From Microbacterium sp. PM5 (lineage in GTDB: Bacteria; Actinomycetota; Actinomycetes; Actinomycetales; Microbacteriaceae): a stretch of 64,000 nt of DNA. The DNA is taken from NCBI RefSeq assembly GCF_003293595.1, contig NZ_CP022162.1:1147737-1211736 (forward strand), written 5' to 3'. The notes below the pieces were generated by a model. The model worked only from the letters and a program-made list of their open reading frames with translations. It had not been told where the DNA came from and did no database searches. Positions 20,741-30,750 of the stretch are shown here, one piece after another. The translations under genes and the position numbers were made by a program. Each line of letters begins with the position of its first letter. Position 1 is the stretch's first letter.

Positions 20741-23413
20741 GTGACGGACTCCGCAAAGCCTACTCTCCTCGTCGTAGACGGCCATTCGCTGGCGTACCGC
20801 GCCTTCTTCGCCCTTCCCGTGGACAACTTCACGACGCGCGACGGTCAGCACACGAACGGCATCTACGGCTTCCTGTCGATGTTCGTCAACCTCGTCAAAG
20901 CGGAGCAGCCGACGCATCTCGCCGTCGCCTTCGACACGTCCCGTCACTCCTTCCGCACCGAGGAGTACCCCGAGTACAAGGCGAACCGCTCCGAGTCGCC
21001 GGCGGAGTTCAAGGGCCAGATTCCTCTGCTGCAGGACTGCCTCGCCGCGATGAACGTGACGGTGCTCACCAAGGAGGGCATCGAGGCCGACGACATCCTC
21101 GCGACCCTCGCCACGCGCGGTGCGGCCGAGGGCTACGACGTCCTCGTCTGCTCCGGCGACCGTGACACCATCCAACTCGTCACCGACGATGTGACGCTGC
21201 TGTACCCGAGCGTGCAGGGCGTGTCGCAGCTCAAGCGCTACACGCCGGATGCCGTCGTCGAGAAGTACGGCCTGCCGCCGGCCAACTACCCCGACATCGC
21301 CGCGCTCGTGGGCGAGACCAGCGACAACCTGCCGGGGGTGCCGAAGGTGGGCGAGAAGACGGCCGTCAAGTGGCTCACGCAGTGGGGGAGCCTGGACGCT
21401 CTGCTCGAGAACGCCGACAAGATCACGGGTGTCGTGGGGGGCAACCTGCGCGACCACCTCGACGACGTGCGCCGCAACAGGAACCTGAACGCGCTGCTGC
21501 GCGATGTCGAGCTGGGTGTCGGACCGGCCGACCTTGCGGTGCAGCCGATCGACGCGCAGGCCGTTCGCGATATCTTTGCTCGACTGGAGTTCCGCACCCT
21601 TCTGCCGCGCGTTTTCGAGGCCGTCGGCGCCGACCTCGACGACGGCGCCGACCACGCGGCGAACACGATCGCAGCGCCCCAGCCCGTCGAGGCCGACGCG
21701 GCCGCGCTCGAGGCATGGGTCGCCGCCCGCACGGCGGCCGACGACGCCGAGGAGGTGGCGCTCACGCTCACGACGGAGGGCGGCCTTCCCGCACGACTGG
21801 GCCTCGCCACCGGCGATGAGGCCATCGAGACGACCTGGTCGACGGACGTTTCCGCGACTCTCGGGCCCTGGTTGAGCAGTGATGCGCCGAAGGTCATCGC
21901 CGATGCCAAGGCGCAGGTGAAGGCCCTCCGACGTGCCGGAGTGCGACTGCGGGGCCTGGTTTTCGACCCGATCCTCGCCGGGTGGCTGCTGCGCCCCAGC
22001 TTTCCCGACAAGGGGCTCGGTGACCTCGTCGACCGCTATCTCGACGAGAAGCTGCCCGAGGCCGATCCGACGCAGCTGGTACCCGAGACCGAAGGCGCCA
22101 CCCCGGGTCAACTGTCGTGGTACGCACTGCGCGTCGCCGACGCCATGCGGGCACAGATGCCTGCGTCGGTCGCCCGTGTGATGACCGAGATCGAACTGCC
22201 CACTCTCGACACCCTGGCCGACATGGAGGTGGCCGGCGTCGCCGTCTCGCACGAGAAGCTCTCGGGGTTCTCTGCGGAGCTGGGCGCGCGCGCCGAGGCC
22301 GTTGCCCAGCTCGCCTACGCCGAGATCGGGCGGGAGGTGAACCTGGGCTCACCCAAGCAGCTGCAGGAAGTGCTGTTCGAGCAGCTCGAGCTGCCGAAGA
22401 CACGCAAAACGAAGACGGGCTATTCCACCGACGCCGCGGTGCTCGCCGACCTGCAGGAGTCGAACCCGCACCCGTTCCTCGATCTGCTTCTGCAGCACCG
22501 CGAGGCGACGAAGCTCCGTCAGATCATCGAGTCGCTCGATGCATCGATCGGCAATGATCGCACCACCGCCGGCGACGGGCGCATCCACACCACGTACGTG
22601 CAGACGGGAAGCCAGACCGGGCGCCTGTCCAGCACCGACCCGAACCTGCAGAACATCCCGATCCGCACCGAGGAGTCTCGACGCATTCGTGCCGCGTTCG
22701 AAGTGGGCGAAGGCTATGAGACGCTCCTGACCGCGGACTACTCGCAGATCGAGATGCGGATCATGGCGCACTTGTCCGGTGACGAAGGTCTCATCGAGGC
22801 GTTCAACTCCGGCGAGGACCTCCACCGGTTCGTCGGTGCACGCGTGTTCGGCGTCGAACCGGCCGATGTGACCCCGGCCATGCGGACGAAGGTCAAGGCC
22901 ATGAGCTACGGACTCGTCTACGGCCTCAGCGCCTTCGGCCTGTCGAAGCAGCTGCGCATCGAACAGTCCGAGGCGAAGCTCTTGATGACGGAGTACTTCG
23001 CCCGCTTCGGCGCGGTCCGCGACTACCTGCGCTCCTCCGTCGAACAGGCCCGCATCGACGGGTACACCGAGACGATCTTCGGTCGGCGTCGACCGTTTCC
23101 GGATCTGGCCAGCCCCAATCGGGTGCTGCGCGAGAACGCGGAGCGTGCGGCACTGAACGCACCGATCCAGGGCAGCGCGGCCGACATCATGAAGATCGCC
23201 CTCTTCCGCATCCACGACGAGTTCCGAGCCCAGGGTGTCGCTTCGCGGGTGCTGCTGCAGATCCACGACGAACTCGTCGTCGAGGTGGCCCCGGGGGAGT
23301 GGGACCTCGTCGAGCAGATCGTCCACGACCGCATGGGTGATGCCGCAGAGCTGTCCGTGCCCCTGGACGTACAGATCGGTCGCGGGGAGAACTGGGACGT
23401 CGCCGGCCACTGA
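20741..23413 (+). CDS. polA: DNA polymerase I
   Basis: The 890-residue repair and Okazaki-processing polymerase has three domains. The N-terminal 5'-nuclease (about 1-290) shows LLVVDGHSLAYRAFFALP, EADDILATLA and GDRDTIQLV. The middle domain (about 310-480) occupies the 3'-5' exonuclease position but lacks the DxE metal motif (LTLTTEGG stands there), so proofreading is probably lost, as known for other actinobacterial PolA. The polymerase domain carries motif A DYSQIEMRIMAHLSGD, motif B MRTKVKAMSYGLVYGLSAFG and motif C IHDELVVEV. Start is GTG at 20741. Confidence 0.97.
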   Translation: MTDSAKPTLLVVDGHSLAYRAFFALPVDNFTTRDGQHTNGIYGFLSMFVNLVKAEQPTHLAVAFDTSRHSFRTEEYPEYKANRSESPAEFKGQIPLLQDCLAAMNVTVLTKEGIEADDILATLATRGAAEGYDVLVCSGDRDTIQLVTDDVTLLYPSVQGVSQLKRYTPDAVVEKYGLPPANYPDIAALVGETSDNLPGVPKVGEKTAVKWLTQWGSLDALLENADKITGVVGGNLRDHLDDVRRNRNLNALLRDVELGVGPADLAVQPIDAQAVRDIFARLEFRTLLPRVFEAVGADLDDGADHAANTIAAPQPVEADAAALEAWVAARTAADDAEEVALTLTTEGGLPARLGLATGDEAIETTWSTDVSATLGPWLSSDAPKVIADAKAQVKALRRAGVRLRGLVFDPILAGWLLRPSFPDKGLGDLVDRYLDEKLPEADPTQLVPETEGATPGQLSWYALRVADAMRAQMPASVARVMTEIELPTLDTLADMEVAGVAVSHEKLSGFSAELGARAEAVAQLAYAEIGREVNLGSPKQLQEVLFEQLELPKTRKTKTGYSTDAAVLADLQESNPHPFLDLLLQHREATKLRQIIESLDASIGNDRTTAGDGRIHTTYVQTGSQTGRLSSTDPNLQNIPIRTEESRRIRAAFEVGEGYETLLTADYSQIEMRIMAHLSGDEGLIEAFNSGEDLHRFVGARVFGVEPADVTPAMRTKVKAMSYGLVYGLSAFGLSKQLRIEQSEAKLLMTEYFARFGAVRDYLRSSVEQARIDGYTETIFGRRRPFPDLASPNRVLRENAERAALNAPIQGSAADIMKIALFRIHDEFRAQGVASRVLLQIHDELVVEVAPGEWDLVEQIVHDRMGDAAELSVPLDVQIGRGENWDVAGH

Positions 23414-23522
23414 GCTCGCCCGAGGAGGATCGCAGGCCGCGGGGGAGCACGGCTGAGATCGCGTGCCGTCCGCCCCGGCATCCGAGCCCACGCCAGTGCC
23501 GCGTCGGGATTAGGCTCGAAGA

Positions 23523-25199
23523 ATGACTGACTCCCCACGTACCCCCACGCCGATCGACGCGATCGCCGAGGCATGGGTCGACACCTCTGCCGAGCTTTCT
23601 CCGGGACTGGCCACCTACATCGGGCGCTTCGAGCACAACGGCCGTCTCGATGACCTCTCACCCGCGGGCACAGCGGCGCGCGTCGACGCCACGCGTGCCA
23701 CGCTGTCGGCCTTGCAGGCGGCCGAGCCGGTCGACGACGTGGACGTGGTCACCAAGGCCGACCTCGCCGGCGACCTCGAGCTCTCGCTCGCGCTGCACGA
23801 GGCCGGTGCGCACCTGCGCGACCTCAACGTGATCGCCTCGCCTGCGCAGGAGCTGCGCAACGTGTTCGACCTGATGCCCACCGACACGGTCGAGGACTGG
23901 TCGGTGATCGCTGCGCGACTGTCGGCCATCCCCGACGCGATCGGCGGGTACATCGAAACACTGCGCGAGGGCATCGCGACGGGCGTCGTTCCCGCCCGCC
24001 GTCAGGTCACGGAGGTCGTGGGGCAGATCGCCCGCTATACCGCCGACAACGGCTTCTTCGCGACGTTCGCGGCTGACGCGGCCCCGGCGGAGGGACAGCT
24101 CCCCGCCTCTCTCGCGAAGACCCTCTCCGGCCACGCGGGCGCCGCCCGCGTCGCGTACGACGAACTCGCGAACTTCCTGCGCACCGAGCTGGCGCCCGCG
24201 GCATCCGAGAACGATGCGGTCGGACGCGAGCTGTACGCGCTGCACTCGCGCGGCTTCCTCGGGGCCGTGATCGACCTCGACGAGACCTACGAGTGGGGTC
24301 TCGAGGAGCTCGCCCGCATGGTGGCGGAGCAGGAGTCGATCGCCAACGAGATTCTGCCGGGCGCGACCGTCGAAGAGGCCGTGGCGTTCCTCGAGAACGA
24401 CGAGGCGCGCAAGCTGCGCGGCACGCGGGCCCTTCAGGAGTGGATGCAGGCCACGAGCGATCGTGCCGTCGAGGAGCTCGGCAAGACGCACTTCGACATC
24501 CCGGAGGAGATCCGTCGGCTCGAGTGCATGATCGCGCCGACCAACGAAGGCGGCATCTACTACACCGGACCGACCGACGACTTCTCGCGTCCCGGCCGGA
24601 TGTGGTGGTCGGTGCCCGAGGGCGTCGACTCGTTCGACACGTGGCGCGAGCTCACCACGGTCTACCACGAGGGCGTTCCCGGCCACCACCTGCAGATCGC
24701 CCAGGCGGTCTACAACCGCGCGGAACTCAACTCGTGGCGGCGTCTGCTTGCCGGCTCCAGCGGACACGCGGAGGGCTGGGCCCTTTACGCCGAGCGCTTG
24801 ATGGAGCAGCTCGGCTACCTCGACGACCCGGCCGACCGGCTCGGCATGCTGGACGGCCAGCGGATGCGGGCCGCCCGCGTCGTGCTCGACATCGGCGTGC
24901 ACCTGGGCAAGCCTCGTCCCGACGGCGAGGGCATCTGGGACGCCGACTTCGCCCTTGAGTTCATGCGTCGAAACGTCAACATGTCGGACGAGTTCATCCA
25001 GTTCGAGGTCAACCGCTACCTCGGCTGGCCGGGGCAGGCACCGTCCTACAAGGTCGGCCAGCGCATCTGGGAACAGATCCGCGAAGAGACCGCCGATCGC
25101 GAGGGCGCCGACTTCGACATCAAGCGCTTCCACATGCGCGCGCTGCGTCTCGGTGGGGTCGGTCTCGACACGCTGCGCATGGCCCTCGCACAGGGCTGA
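23523..25199 (+). CDS. DUF885 family protein, putative zinc metallopeptidase
   Basis: A 558-residue cytoplasmic protein (no signal peptide) of the DUF885 family. The zinc-binding motif is VYHEGVPGHHLQ (near residue 380), of the HExxxH type, and the downstream GHAEGWALYAERLMEQLG supplies the third ligand Glu. NEGGIYYTGP and the C-terminal SYKVGQRIWEQIR are typical of the family. The reaction is not established for most members; dipeptidase-like activity is inferred from the motif. ATG 23523 follows a 110-base gap after polA. Confidence 0.85.
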   Translation: MTDSPRTPTPIDAIAEAWVDTSAELSPGLATYIGRFEHNGRLDDLSPAGTAARVDATRATLSALQAAEPVDDVDVVTKADLAGDLELSLALHEAGAHLRDLNVIASPAQELRNVFDLMPTDTVEDWSVIAARLSAIPDAIGGYIETLREGIATGVVPARRQVTEVVGQIARYTADNGFFATFAADAAPAEGQLPASLAKTLSGHAGAARVAYDELANFLRTELAPAASENDAVGRELYALHSRGFLGAVIDLDETYEWGLEELARMVAEQESIANEILPGATVEEAVAFLENDEARKLRGTRALQEWMQATSDRAVEELGKTHFDIPEEIRRLECMIAPTNEGGIYYTGPTDDFSRPGRMWWSVPEGVDSFDTWRELTTVYHEGVPGHHLQIAQAVYNRAELNSWRRLLAGSSGHAEGWALYAERLMEQLGYLDDPADRLGMLDGQRMRAARVVLDIGVHLGKPRPDGEGIWDADFALEFMRRNVNMSDEFIQFEVNRYLGWPGQAPSYKVGQRIWEQIREETADREGADFDIKRFHMRALRLGGVGLDTLRMALAQG

Positions 25200-25253
25200 G
25201 CACGACCACACCGCGCACGGAATGATCACGGCACAGGGAGGGTTCTCATTCGT

Positions 25254-26288
25254 ATGAATGTAGAACTGGGACTGGACACCTTCGGCGACGTCACCGTGGG
25301 CGAGGACGGCGAGCGCCTGAGCGACGCTCAGACGATCCGCGACATCGTGGATCAGGCGGTGCTCGCCGACCAGGTGGGGCTCTCCTTCTTCGGGGTAGGG
25401 GAGCACCACCGCCACGAATTCGCGGTGTCCAGTCCGGAACTGGTGCTGGCTGCGGCGGCGGCCCGTACCGAGAAGATTCATCTCGGTACGGCCGTCACCG
25501 TGCTCTCCAGCGACGACCCGGTGCGTGTCTACGAGCGCTTCGCGACGCTGGACGCGGTGTCGTCGGGGCGTGCCGAGGTGATCCTCGGTCGGGGTTCCTT
25601 CATCGAGTCCTTCCCGCTGTTCGGCTACGACCTCGGCGACTACGAGGTGCTCTTCGAGGAGAAGCTCGACCTCTTCTCGCAGCTGCTCACCGAGAAGCCC
25701 GTGACCTGGCAGGGCACGACGCGGGCAGCACTGAACAACGCCGACGTCTTTCCGAAGACGGAGAACGGCATTCGCGCGTGGGTAGGAGTCGGTGGCTCGC
25801 CCGAGTCGGTCGTGCGCACGGCCCGCTACGGCTACGGACTCATGCTGGCCATCATCGGCGGCTCGGCCGATCGCTTCCGTCCCTACGTCGATCTCTACCA
25901 CCGCTCACTCGCGTCGTTCGGGCACAGCGAGGCGATGCCCGTCGGCGTGCACTCACCCGGCCACATCGCGGACAGCGACGCTCAGGCGTGGGATGAGCTG
26001 TACCCGGCGATGGAGGCCAACCGCAACGCGATCGGCGCCGAGCGCGGGTGGCCGCCGTACAGCCGGCTGCAGTTCCAACATGACATCGGCCCGGAGGGCG
26101 CCGTCTACGCGGGATCGCCCGAGACCGTCGCACGCAAGATCGCCGCCACCATGAAGACCCTCGGGGCGACGCGCTTCGACCTCAAGTACGCCAACGGCAC
26201 CCTCTCGCACGCGAAGCTCATGCGCTCGATCGAGCTGTACGGTACGAAGGTCGCCCCCCTCGTGTCGGAGATGCTCTCGGCATCCTGA
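25254..26288 (+). CDS. LLM-class flavin-dependent oxidoreductase
   Basis: A 344-residue bacterial luciferase-like TIM barrel that uses reduced FMN or F420-type flavin. Family features are the N-terminal LGLDTFGD, FFGVGEHHRHEFAVSSP, IHLGTAVTVLSSDDPVRV, EVILGRGSF and a C-terminal region containing GSPETVARKIAATMKTLG. It belongs to the group close to alkanal monooxygenase-like proteins; the substrate cannot be read from sequence. A ggaggg stretch precedes ATG 25254. Thirteen bases separate it from the transporter that follows, suggesting co-transcription. Confidence 0.88.
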   Translation: MNVELGLDTFGDVTVGEDGERLSDAQTIRDIVDQAVLADQVGLSFFGVGEHHRHEFAVSSPELVLAAAAARTEKIHLGTAVTVLSSDDPVRVYERFATLDAVSSGRAEVILGRGSFIESFPLFGYDLGDYEVLFEEKLDLFSQLLTEKPVTWQGTTRAALNNADVFPKTENGIRAWVGVGGSPESVVRTARYGYGLMLAIIGGSADRFRPYVDLYHRSLASFGHSEAMPVGVHSPGHIADSDAQAWDELYPAMEANRNAIGAERGWPPYSRLQFQHDIGPEGAVYAGSPETVARKIAATMKTLGATRFDLKYANGTLSHAKLMRSIELYGTKVAPLVSEMLSAS

Positions 26289-26301
26289 GTAGCATTCAGC
26301 C

Positions 26302-27672
26302 ATGACGGATGCCGCTGCCTTTCCCTCTGCGCCGACGCCGACAGGTATCGACGTGGGGGAGCGGCTGGACGCTCTCCCGTTCACCCGCCGGCACCTGCGG
26401 GTCTTGACCGGTTCGGGTCTCGGCTGGGCGCTGGACGCGATGGACGTCGGCCTCGTCTCCTTCGTGCTGACCGCGTTGATCGCACAGTGGTCGTTGACCG
26501 GCGAGCAGGCGTCGTGGATCGCGTCGGCCGGTTTCGTCGGCATGGCGGTGGGCGCGAGCCTGGGCGGTCTGCTGGCGGATCGTTTCGGCCGCCGCTCCGT
26601 GTTCGCCGTCACACTGCTCGTCTACGGTCTGGCAACCGGCGCAAGCGCTCTGGCCGGAGGACTCGCGGCTCTCATCGCCCTCCGCGTCATCGTCGGGCTC
26701 GGTCTGGGAGCCGAGCTGCCGGTGGCGAGCACGTACGTCAGCGAGGTCGCGCCGGCGCGCATGAGGGGCCGGCTCATCGTCATCCTCGAGGCGTTCTGGG
26801 CCCTGGGATGGACGGCGGCGGCGCTGATCGGCTTCTTCGTGATCCCGGCCTCCGCCGACGGATGGCGCTGGGCCTTCGCGCTGGGGGCGATCCCCGCGAT
26901 CTACGCGCTCATCGTCCGCTGGTCGCTGCCGGAGTCGCCGCGATGGCTCGCGCGACGCGGACGCCACCGCGAGGCGGACGCGGTCACCCGCACGTTCGAG
27001 TCGTCGCCGGCGCTGCAGGGAACGCCTCGTCGCCATGCCCCGGTGGGCACCGCGGCCGGCGCACAGCTGGCGGACCGCGGCCTGCGCGCACTGTGGTCGG
27101 GCGAGTTCCGCGTGCGCACGGGGGCGCTGTGGATCGTCTGGTTCTGCGTCAACTTCTCGTATTACGGCGCGTTCATCTGGATGCCGACGATCCTCTTCGC
27201 GCAGGGGTACGGGCTGGTGAAATCGTTCGGCTTCACCCTGATCATCACGCTCGCACAGTTGCCGGGCTACGCCGTGGCGGCCTGGCTCATCGAGGCATGG
27301 GGGCGGCGCGTGACGTTGTCCGTCTTTCTGGCGGGATCCGCGGTCGCCGCGCTGTTCTTCGGCACCGCATCGACGGAAGGCGTGATCATCGCGGCCGGGA
27401 TGGCGCTGTCGTTCTTCAACCTCGGTGCCTGGGGCGCACTGTACGCCGTCACGCCGGAGAACTACCCCACGTCGCTGCGTGCGACCGGGGCGGGTTGGGC
27501 CGCGGGTGTCGGGCGCATCGCGTCCATCGTCGCGCCGTTGAGCGTGCCACCGCTGCTCGCCACCGGCGGCGCGGCGCTGCTGTTCATCGTGTTCGCCGCC
27601 TTCTTCGTGCTGGCGGCAGCGGCGGCGTGGGCCCTCTCCGACCACCGCGGCGCGGCTCTCGACGACCGCTGA
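26302..27672 (+). CDS. MFS transporter, sugar/acid:H+ symporter type
   Basis: A 456-residue, 12-helix major facilitator. MFS motif A is LLADRFGRRSVF between helices 2 and 3, the conserved Pro-Glu-Ser-Pro-Arg-Trp (PESPRWLARRGR) closes helix 6, and a cytoplasmic loop of about 50 residues follows. ENYPTSLRATGAGWAAG near the C terminus is typical of the AAHS/sugar-porter families. The substrate is unknown, possibly an aromatic or organic acid. It probably shares an operon with the upstream flavin oxidoreductase, hinting at uptake of that enzyme's substrate (inference). Confidence 0.88.
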   Translation: MTDAAAFPSAPTPTGIDVGERLDALPFTRRHLRVLTGSGLGWALDAMDVGLVSFVLTALIAQWSLTGEQASWIASAGFVGMAVGASLGGLLADRFGRRSVFAVTLLVYGLATGASALAGGLAALIALRVIVGLGLGAELPVASTYVSEVAPARMRGRLIVILEAFWALGWTAAALIGFFVIPASADGWRWAFALGAIPAIYALIVRWSLPESPRWLARRGRHREADAVTRTFESSPALQGTPRRHAPVGTAAGAQLADRGLRALWSGEFRVRTGALWIVWFCVNFSYYGAFIWMPTILFAQGYGLVKSFGFTLIITLAQLPGYAVAAWLIEAWGRRVTLSVFLAGSAVAALFFGTASTEGVIIAAGMALSFFNLGAWGALYAVTPENYPTSLRATGAGWAAGVGRIASIVAPLSVPPLLATGGAALLFIVFAAFFVLAAAAAWALSDHRGAALDDR

Positions 27673-27777
27673 GGTCGCGGCATCCGCGGCATCCGCCCGC
27701 ATCTGCCGCTTTCGCTGCGCCGCAGCGACCGAAGGGGACCGGTGAGCCCGCGGCAGAGCGCGGCGTAGGCTGATCGG

Positions 27778-28539
27778 ATGGCAGAGGTGCGGTTCGTGGC
27801 GATCGGGGACTCGTTCACGGAGGGCGTCGGCGACGAGCGGCCCGACGGCAGCGTACGCGGGTGGGCCGATCTGACCGCGCAGGGTTGGGCGGACTCCCGG
27901 GGCGAATCCATCCAGTACGCGAACCTTGCGATCCGCGGCAAGCTCATCTGGCCGATCGTCGCGCAGCAGCTCGAACCGGCTCTCGCACTCACACCCACCC
28001 ACCTGTCCTTCAACGGGGGCGGCAACGACATGCTGCGGCCGCGCACCTCGATCGGCCACATCGCCGACGCGTTCAGCCAGGTACTCCGGCGGTGCGACGA
28101 GGAGGGCGTCACACTCATCCTGCTGTCGGGCGCGAATCCGTCGGCGCAGTTGCCGATGAGCCGCCTCATCCAACGACGCGGCGATCTCATGTCGGATGCC
28201 GTGGTGCAGCGCATTGCCGAACGTCCCGACGTCGTCCGCGCGCTGAACTGGCCGGATGCCGAGTTGTCGAACCCGTCGTTCTGGTCTCAGGACCGCCTGC
28301 ACATGAACAGCCGCGGTCACCATCGGGTCGCCGCCCGCGTTCTGGCGTCGCTAGGAGAGCGGGTGCCGGAAGGCTGGTGGTCGATGCCGGAGATCACCGA
28401 CGTCGCGCGTCTCGCGCAACGCGAGTACATGCGCGAACACCTCGGTCCGTGGGTGCGTCGGCGTCTCACCGGCACCTCGTCGGGCGACGGTCGACAGCCG
28501 AAGTTCGGCGGGACGTGGATGCAGGTCGACCCGAGCTAG
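27778..28539 (+). CDS. SGNH/GDSL-family hydrolase
   Basis: A 253-residue lipase/esterase-fold hydrolase. Block I is AIGDSFTEGVGDE with the nucleophile Ser, block II is NLAIRGKL, block III is NGGGNDML with the oxyanion Asn, and block V is DRLHMNSRGHH with the Asp-His dyad. No signal peptide is visible, so it is likely cytoplasmic. The substrate is unknown. A clear paralogue lies at 54769, sharing the same blocks and the C-terminal arrangement ending in WVRRRLTGTSSGD (compare WVLRRLRHQSSGD). Confidence 0.9.
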   Translation: MAEVRFVAIGDSFTEGVGDERPDGSVRGWADLTAQGWADSRGESIQYANLAIRGKLIWPIVAQQLEPALALTPTHLSFNGGGNDMLRPRTSIGHIADAFSQVLRRCDEEGVTLILLSGANPSAQLPMSRLIQRRGDLMSDAVVQRIAERPDVVRALNWPDAELSNPSFWSQDRLHMNSRGHHRVAARVLASLGERVPEGWWSMPEITDVARLAQREYMREHLGPWVRRRLTGTSSGDGRQPKFGGTWMQVDPS

Positions 28540-28631
28540 CCGTCCGCCCTCGCCTCTGTCAAGGGCATAGGCGAGCGTCGTGGGTTCCGCCACCATGAGG
28601 ACGTCCCATCCCCGAACAAGGAGACGCACTC

Positions 28632-28889
28632 ATGAGCATCGGAGCCGGAATCGCACTGTTCGTCATCGGAGCGATCCTCGTGTTCGCCGTCAACGTCGAC
28701 GTCCCCTACGTGAACCTCGACATGATCGGGTACATCCTGATGGGCGCGGGCGTGCTCGTGTTCCTCATCGGCCTGATCTTGATGCTGCGACGTCGCTCCA
28801 CGCAGCAGGTCACGCGGACCGTCGAGCCCGGTGTGGGCGAGCGGATCACCCAGACCGAGTCGCGCACTTCCGGCGACGGAACGGTCTGA
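28632..28889 (+). CDS. DUF6458-type small membrane protein
   Basis: An 85-residue protein with two transmembrane helices (about 2-22 and 30-52) joined by the conserved-looking DVPYVNLDMIGYILMG, then RRR and a polar Thr/Arg-rich tail. The topology and N terminus MSIGAGIALFVIGAILVFAV match a small actinobacterial family of unknown function. It is monocistronic in appearance, with an aaggag 12 bases before ATG 28632, and is convergent with the next transporter. Confidence 0.8.
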   Translation: MSIGAGIALFVIGAILVFAVNVDVPYVNLDMIGYILMGAGVLVFLIGLILMLRRRSTQQVTRTVEPGVGERITQTESRTSGDGTV

Positions 28890-28916
28890 TTCCCGCGCGC
28901 CGGCCGCGCACGCCGA

Positions 28917-30254
28917 TCACTCGGCGCGCGGTCGGCGCGGCGGGTCCATCCCCAGCAGGACCCGCGTCCTGCGCCGCTCGATCACGATGAATGTCCAGCC
29001 GAGCGCCCAGAGCGGAACCTGTGCGAGGAACGCCAACCGGAACGCATCGAGTCGGTAGGTCTCCGGCGTGCCGGCGCCCTGTAGGTCGAGGGCGATCCCG
29101 ATCGCGAAGATCGCCACGAGCGCGGCGAGGAAGCCGCCGACATTCGTGATTCCCGTCGCGGTGCTCAGGCGGTGGGCGGGGTTGTGGGTGCGCGCATGGT
29201 CGAAAGCGATCATCGAGGCGGGTCCGCCCATCGCCAGCGCCACGGCAAGTCCATAGAGCAGCCACAGCGGGGCGGGCCCCGGCCACGCGATCACCACCGT
29301 CCACGCGACGAACTGGGTGCCCACCGCCGGGAGCACGAGTGCGCGCGAACGCAGATGGGGAATGCGCCGTGAGATGTCACCCATGATCGGACCGAGGGCC
29401 ATGCCCACCACGACGTAGGTCGACAAGACGCCCGCGGCCTGCGCGAGCGTGAGTCCCTCGCCTGCGGTGAGGAACGGCGTTCCCCACAGCAGCACGAATG
29501 CCGTCCCGGCGAACGGCGTGGTGAAGTGCGACCAGAAGGCGAGGCGGGTGCCCGGGTGTGCCCACGCGGCGCGGATGCCGACGCCGGTGTCCATCGAAGA
29601 GCGCACAACACGGATCGCCCCGGTGTTCGTATCGACCGAGACGTCCGCTCTCATCGCCGGCGGACGGTTGCGGATGACGGCCCACACCAGGATGCCGAAG
29701 AGCACGCAGAGCCCGGCGATGCCGCCGAAGACGATCTCCCAGCTGGTCGCGTGGAGCATCGCGGCGAGCGGCGCAAGCGCGAGGAGCTGCCCGGCTTGGC
29801 CGACGAGCCCCGTGAGCTGGCTCATCAATGGTCCGCGCTGGGCAGGAAACCAGACGGCGACAAGGCGCAGAACTCCTGGGAAGATCGCCGCATCGCCGGC
29901 GCCGAGCAGCATGCGGGCGAAGATCGCGACGCCGACGCTGGGGGAGAACGCGAGCGTCAGCTGTCCGGCCGCCATCAGGAACATGCCGATGGTCATGATC
30001 GGACGGGCACCGTAGCGATCCAGCAGGAGGCCGATCGGAATCTGCATGCCGCCGTAGACCGCGAGCTGGACGACCGCGAACATCGACAGCGTCGCGGCAT
30101 CCGCTCCGAAGCGCTGGGCGGTATCGACTCCCACGGCCGAGAGCGAGCTGCGATTGATCACCGCGAGCATGTAGGCCGCGACACCGACTCCCCAGATGAT
30201 CCATGCCCGGTAGTCCGGTCCGGCTGACGCAGGGGAGGGGCGGGCCGTAGTCAC
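28917..30254 (-). CDS. MFS transporter (nitrate/hexuronate-like)
   Basis: A 445-residue, 12-helix transporter. It begins with a short polar head followed by YRAWIIWGVGVAAYMLAVINRSSLS, typical of the ACS/NNP-like branch of MFS. PIGLLLDRYGARPIMTIGM is motif A and the central loop (about 210-240) divides two six-helix halves. The substrate cannot be deduced. Start GTG at 30254, nine bases after the DUF2087 gene stop on the same strand, suggests an operon with it. Confidence 0.85.
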   Translation of the reverse strand: MTTARPSPASAGPDYRAWIIWGVGVAAYMLAVINRSSLSAVGVDTAQRFGADAATLSMFAVVQLAVYGGMQIPIGLLLDRYGARPIMTIGMFLMAAGQLTLAFSPSVGVAIFARMLLGAGDAAIFPGVLRLVAVWFPAQRGPLMSQLTGLVGQAGQLLALAPLAAMLHATSWEIVFGGIAGLCVLFGILVWAVIRNRPPAMRADVSVDTNTGAIRVVRSSMDTGVGIRAAWAHPGTRLAFWSHFTTPFAGTAFVLLWGTPFLTAGEGLTLAQAAGVLSTYVVVGMALGPIMGDISRRIPHLRSRALVLPAVGTQFVAWTVVIAWPGPAPLWLLYGLAVALAMGGPASMIAFDHARTHNPAHRLSTATGITNVGGFLAALVAIFAIGIALDLQGAGTPETYRLDAFRLAFLAQVPLWALGWTFIVIERRRTRVLLGMDPPRRPRAE

Positions 30255-30263
30255 CCCTCCACG

Positions 30264-30746
30264 CTACTCGTGCGTTCGCACGTATTCGGACCCGGATGCC
30301 GTGCGGCGAAGGAGCCCGTGATCGACCAGGTAACGCCGAAGCACGGCGACGTCGCCGTTCGGCGCGTACGCATCGAGCCGCTCGTTGACATCACGCTCGT
30401 TCATGACGGAATCGGGGGAGAAGGCGCGTTCGGATACGAACCGCAGCAGCGCGACGCGCTCAGCGGCCTGTGCGGGGTAACGATCGATCCGGCCGTCACG
30501 ATCGAGGAAGCGCTCAGGACCGCGCGGGCGCGGCGGCGCGGCCAGCAGGGCGGTCAGCGGCGCCGCGTCGAAGCGGATCCGGTCGCCGTCCACGGAGACG
30601 ACACCCAGCGCCTGCAATCGCTGTAGAGCGCGCGCACGCCGCCGCGCGGTGAGGGGAGCGGATGCCGTCTCGCCCAGAACCGCGCGCACATCGTCGTCGC
30701 GCAGTGCGGCGATGATCGCACGCCAGGCATCGGGGGAGTCGGTCAC
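30264..30746 (-). CDS. DUF2087 domain-containing protein
   Basis: A 160-residue protein. The N-terminal half (about 1-80) looks like a winged-helix domain (SAPLTARRRARALQRLQALGVVSVDGDRI), and the C-terminal half is a DUF2087 domain beginning RFLDRDGRIDRYP and ending VDHGLLRRTASGSEYVR. The arrangement suggests a small DNA-binding regulator, but the function is not known. I chose GTG 30746 (VTDSPDAW) over a longer in-frame GTG/ATG start since that extension would overlap the preceding small gene. It precedes the MFS gene by nine bases. Confidence 0.8.
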   Translation of the reverse strand: MTDSPDAWRAIIAALRDDDVRAVLGETASAPLTARRRARALQRLQALGVVSVDGDRIRFDAAPLTALLAAPPRPRGPERFLDRDGRIDRYPAQAAERVALLRFVSERAFSPDSVMNERDVNERLDAYAPNGDVAVLRRYLVDHGLLRRTASGSEYVRTHE

Positions 30747-30750
30747 GCTT

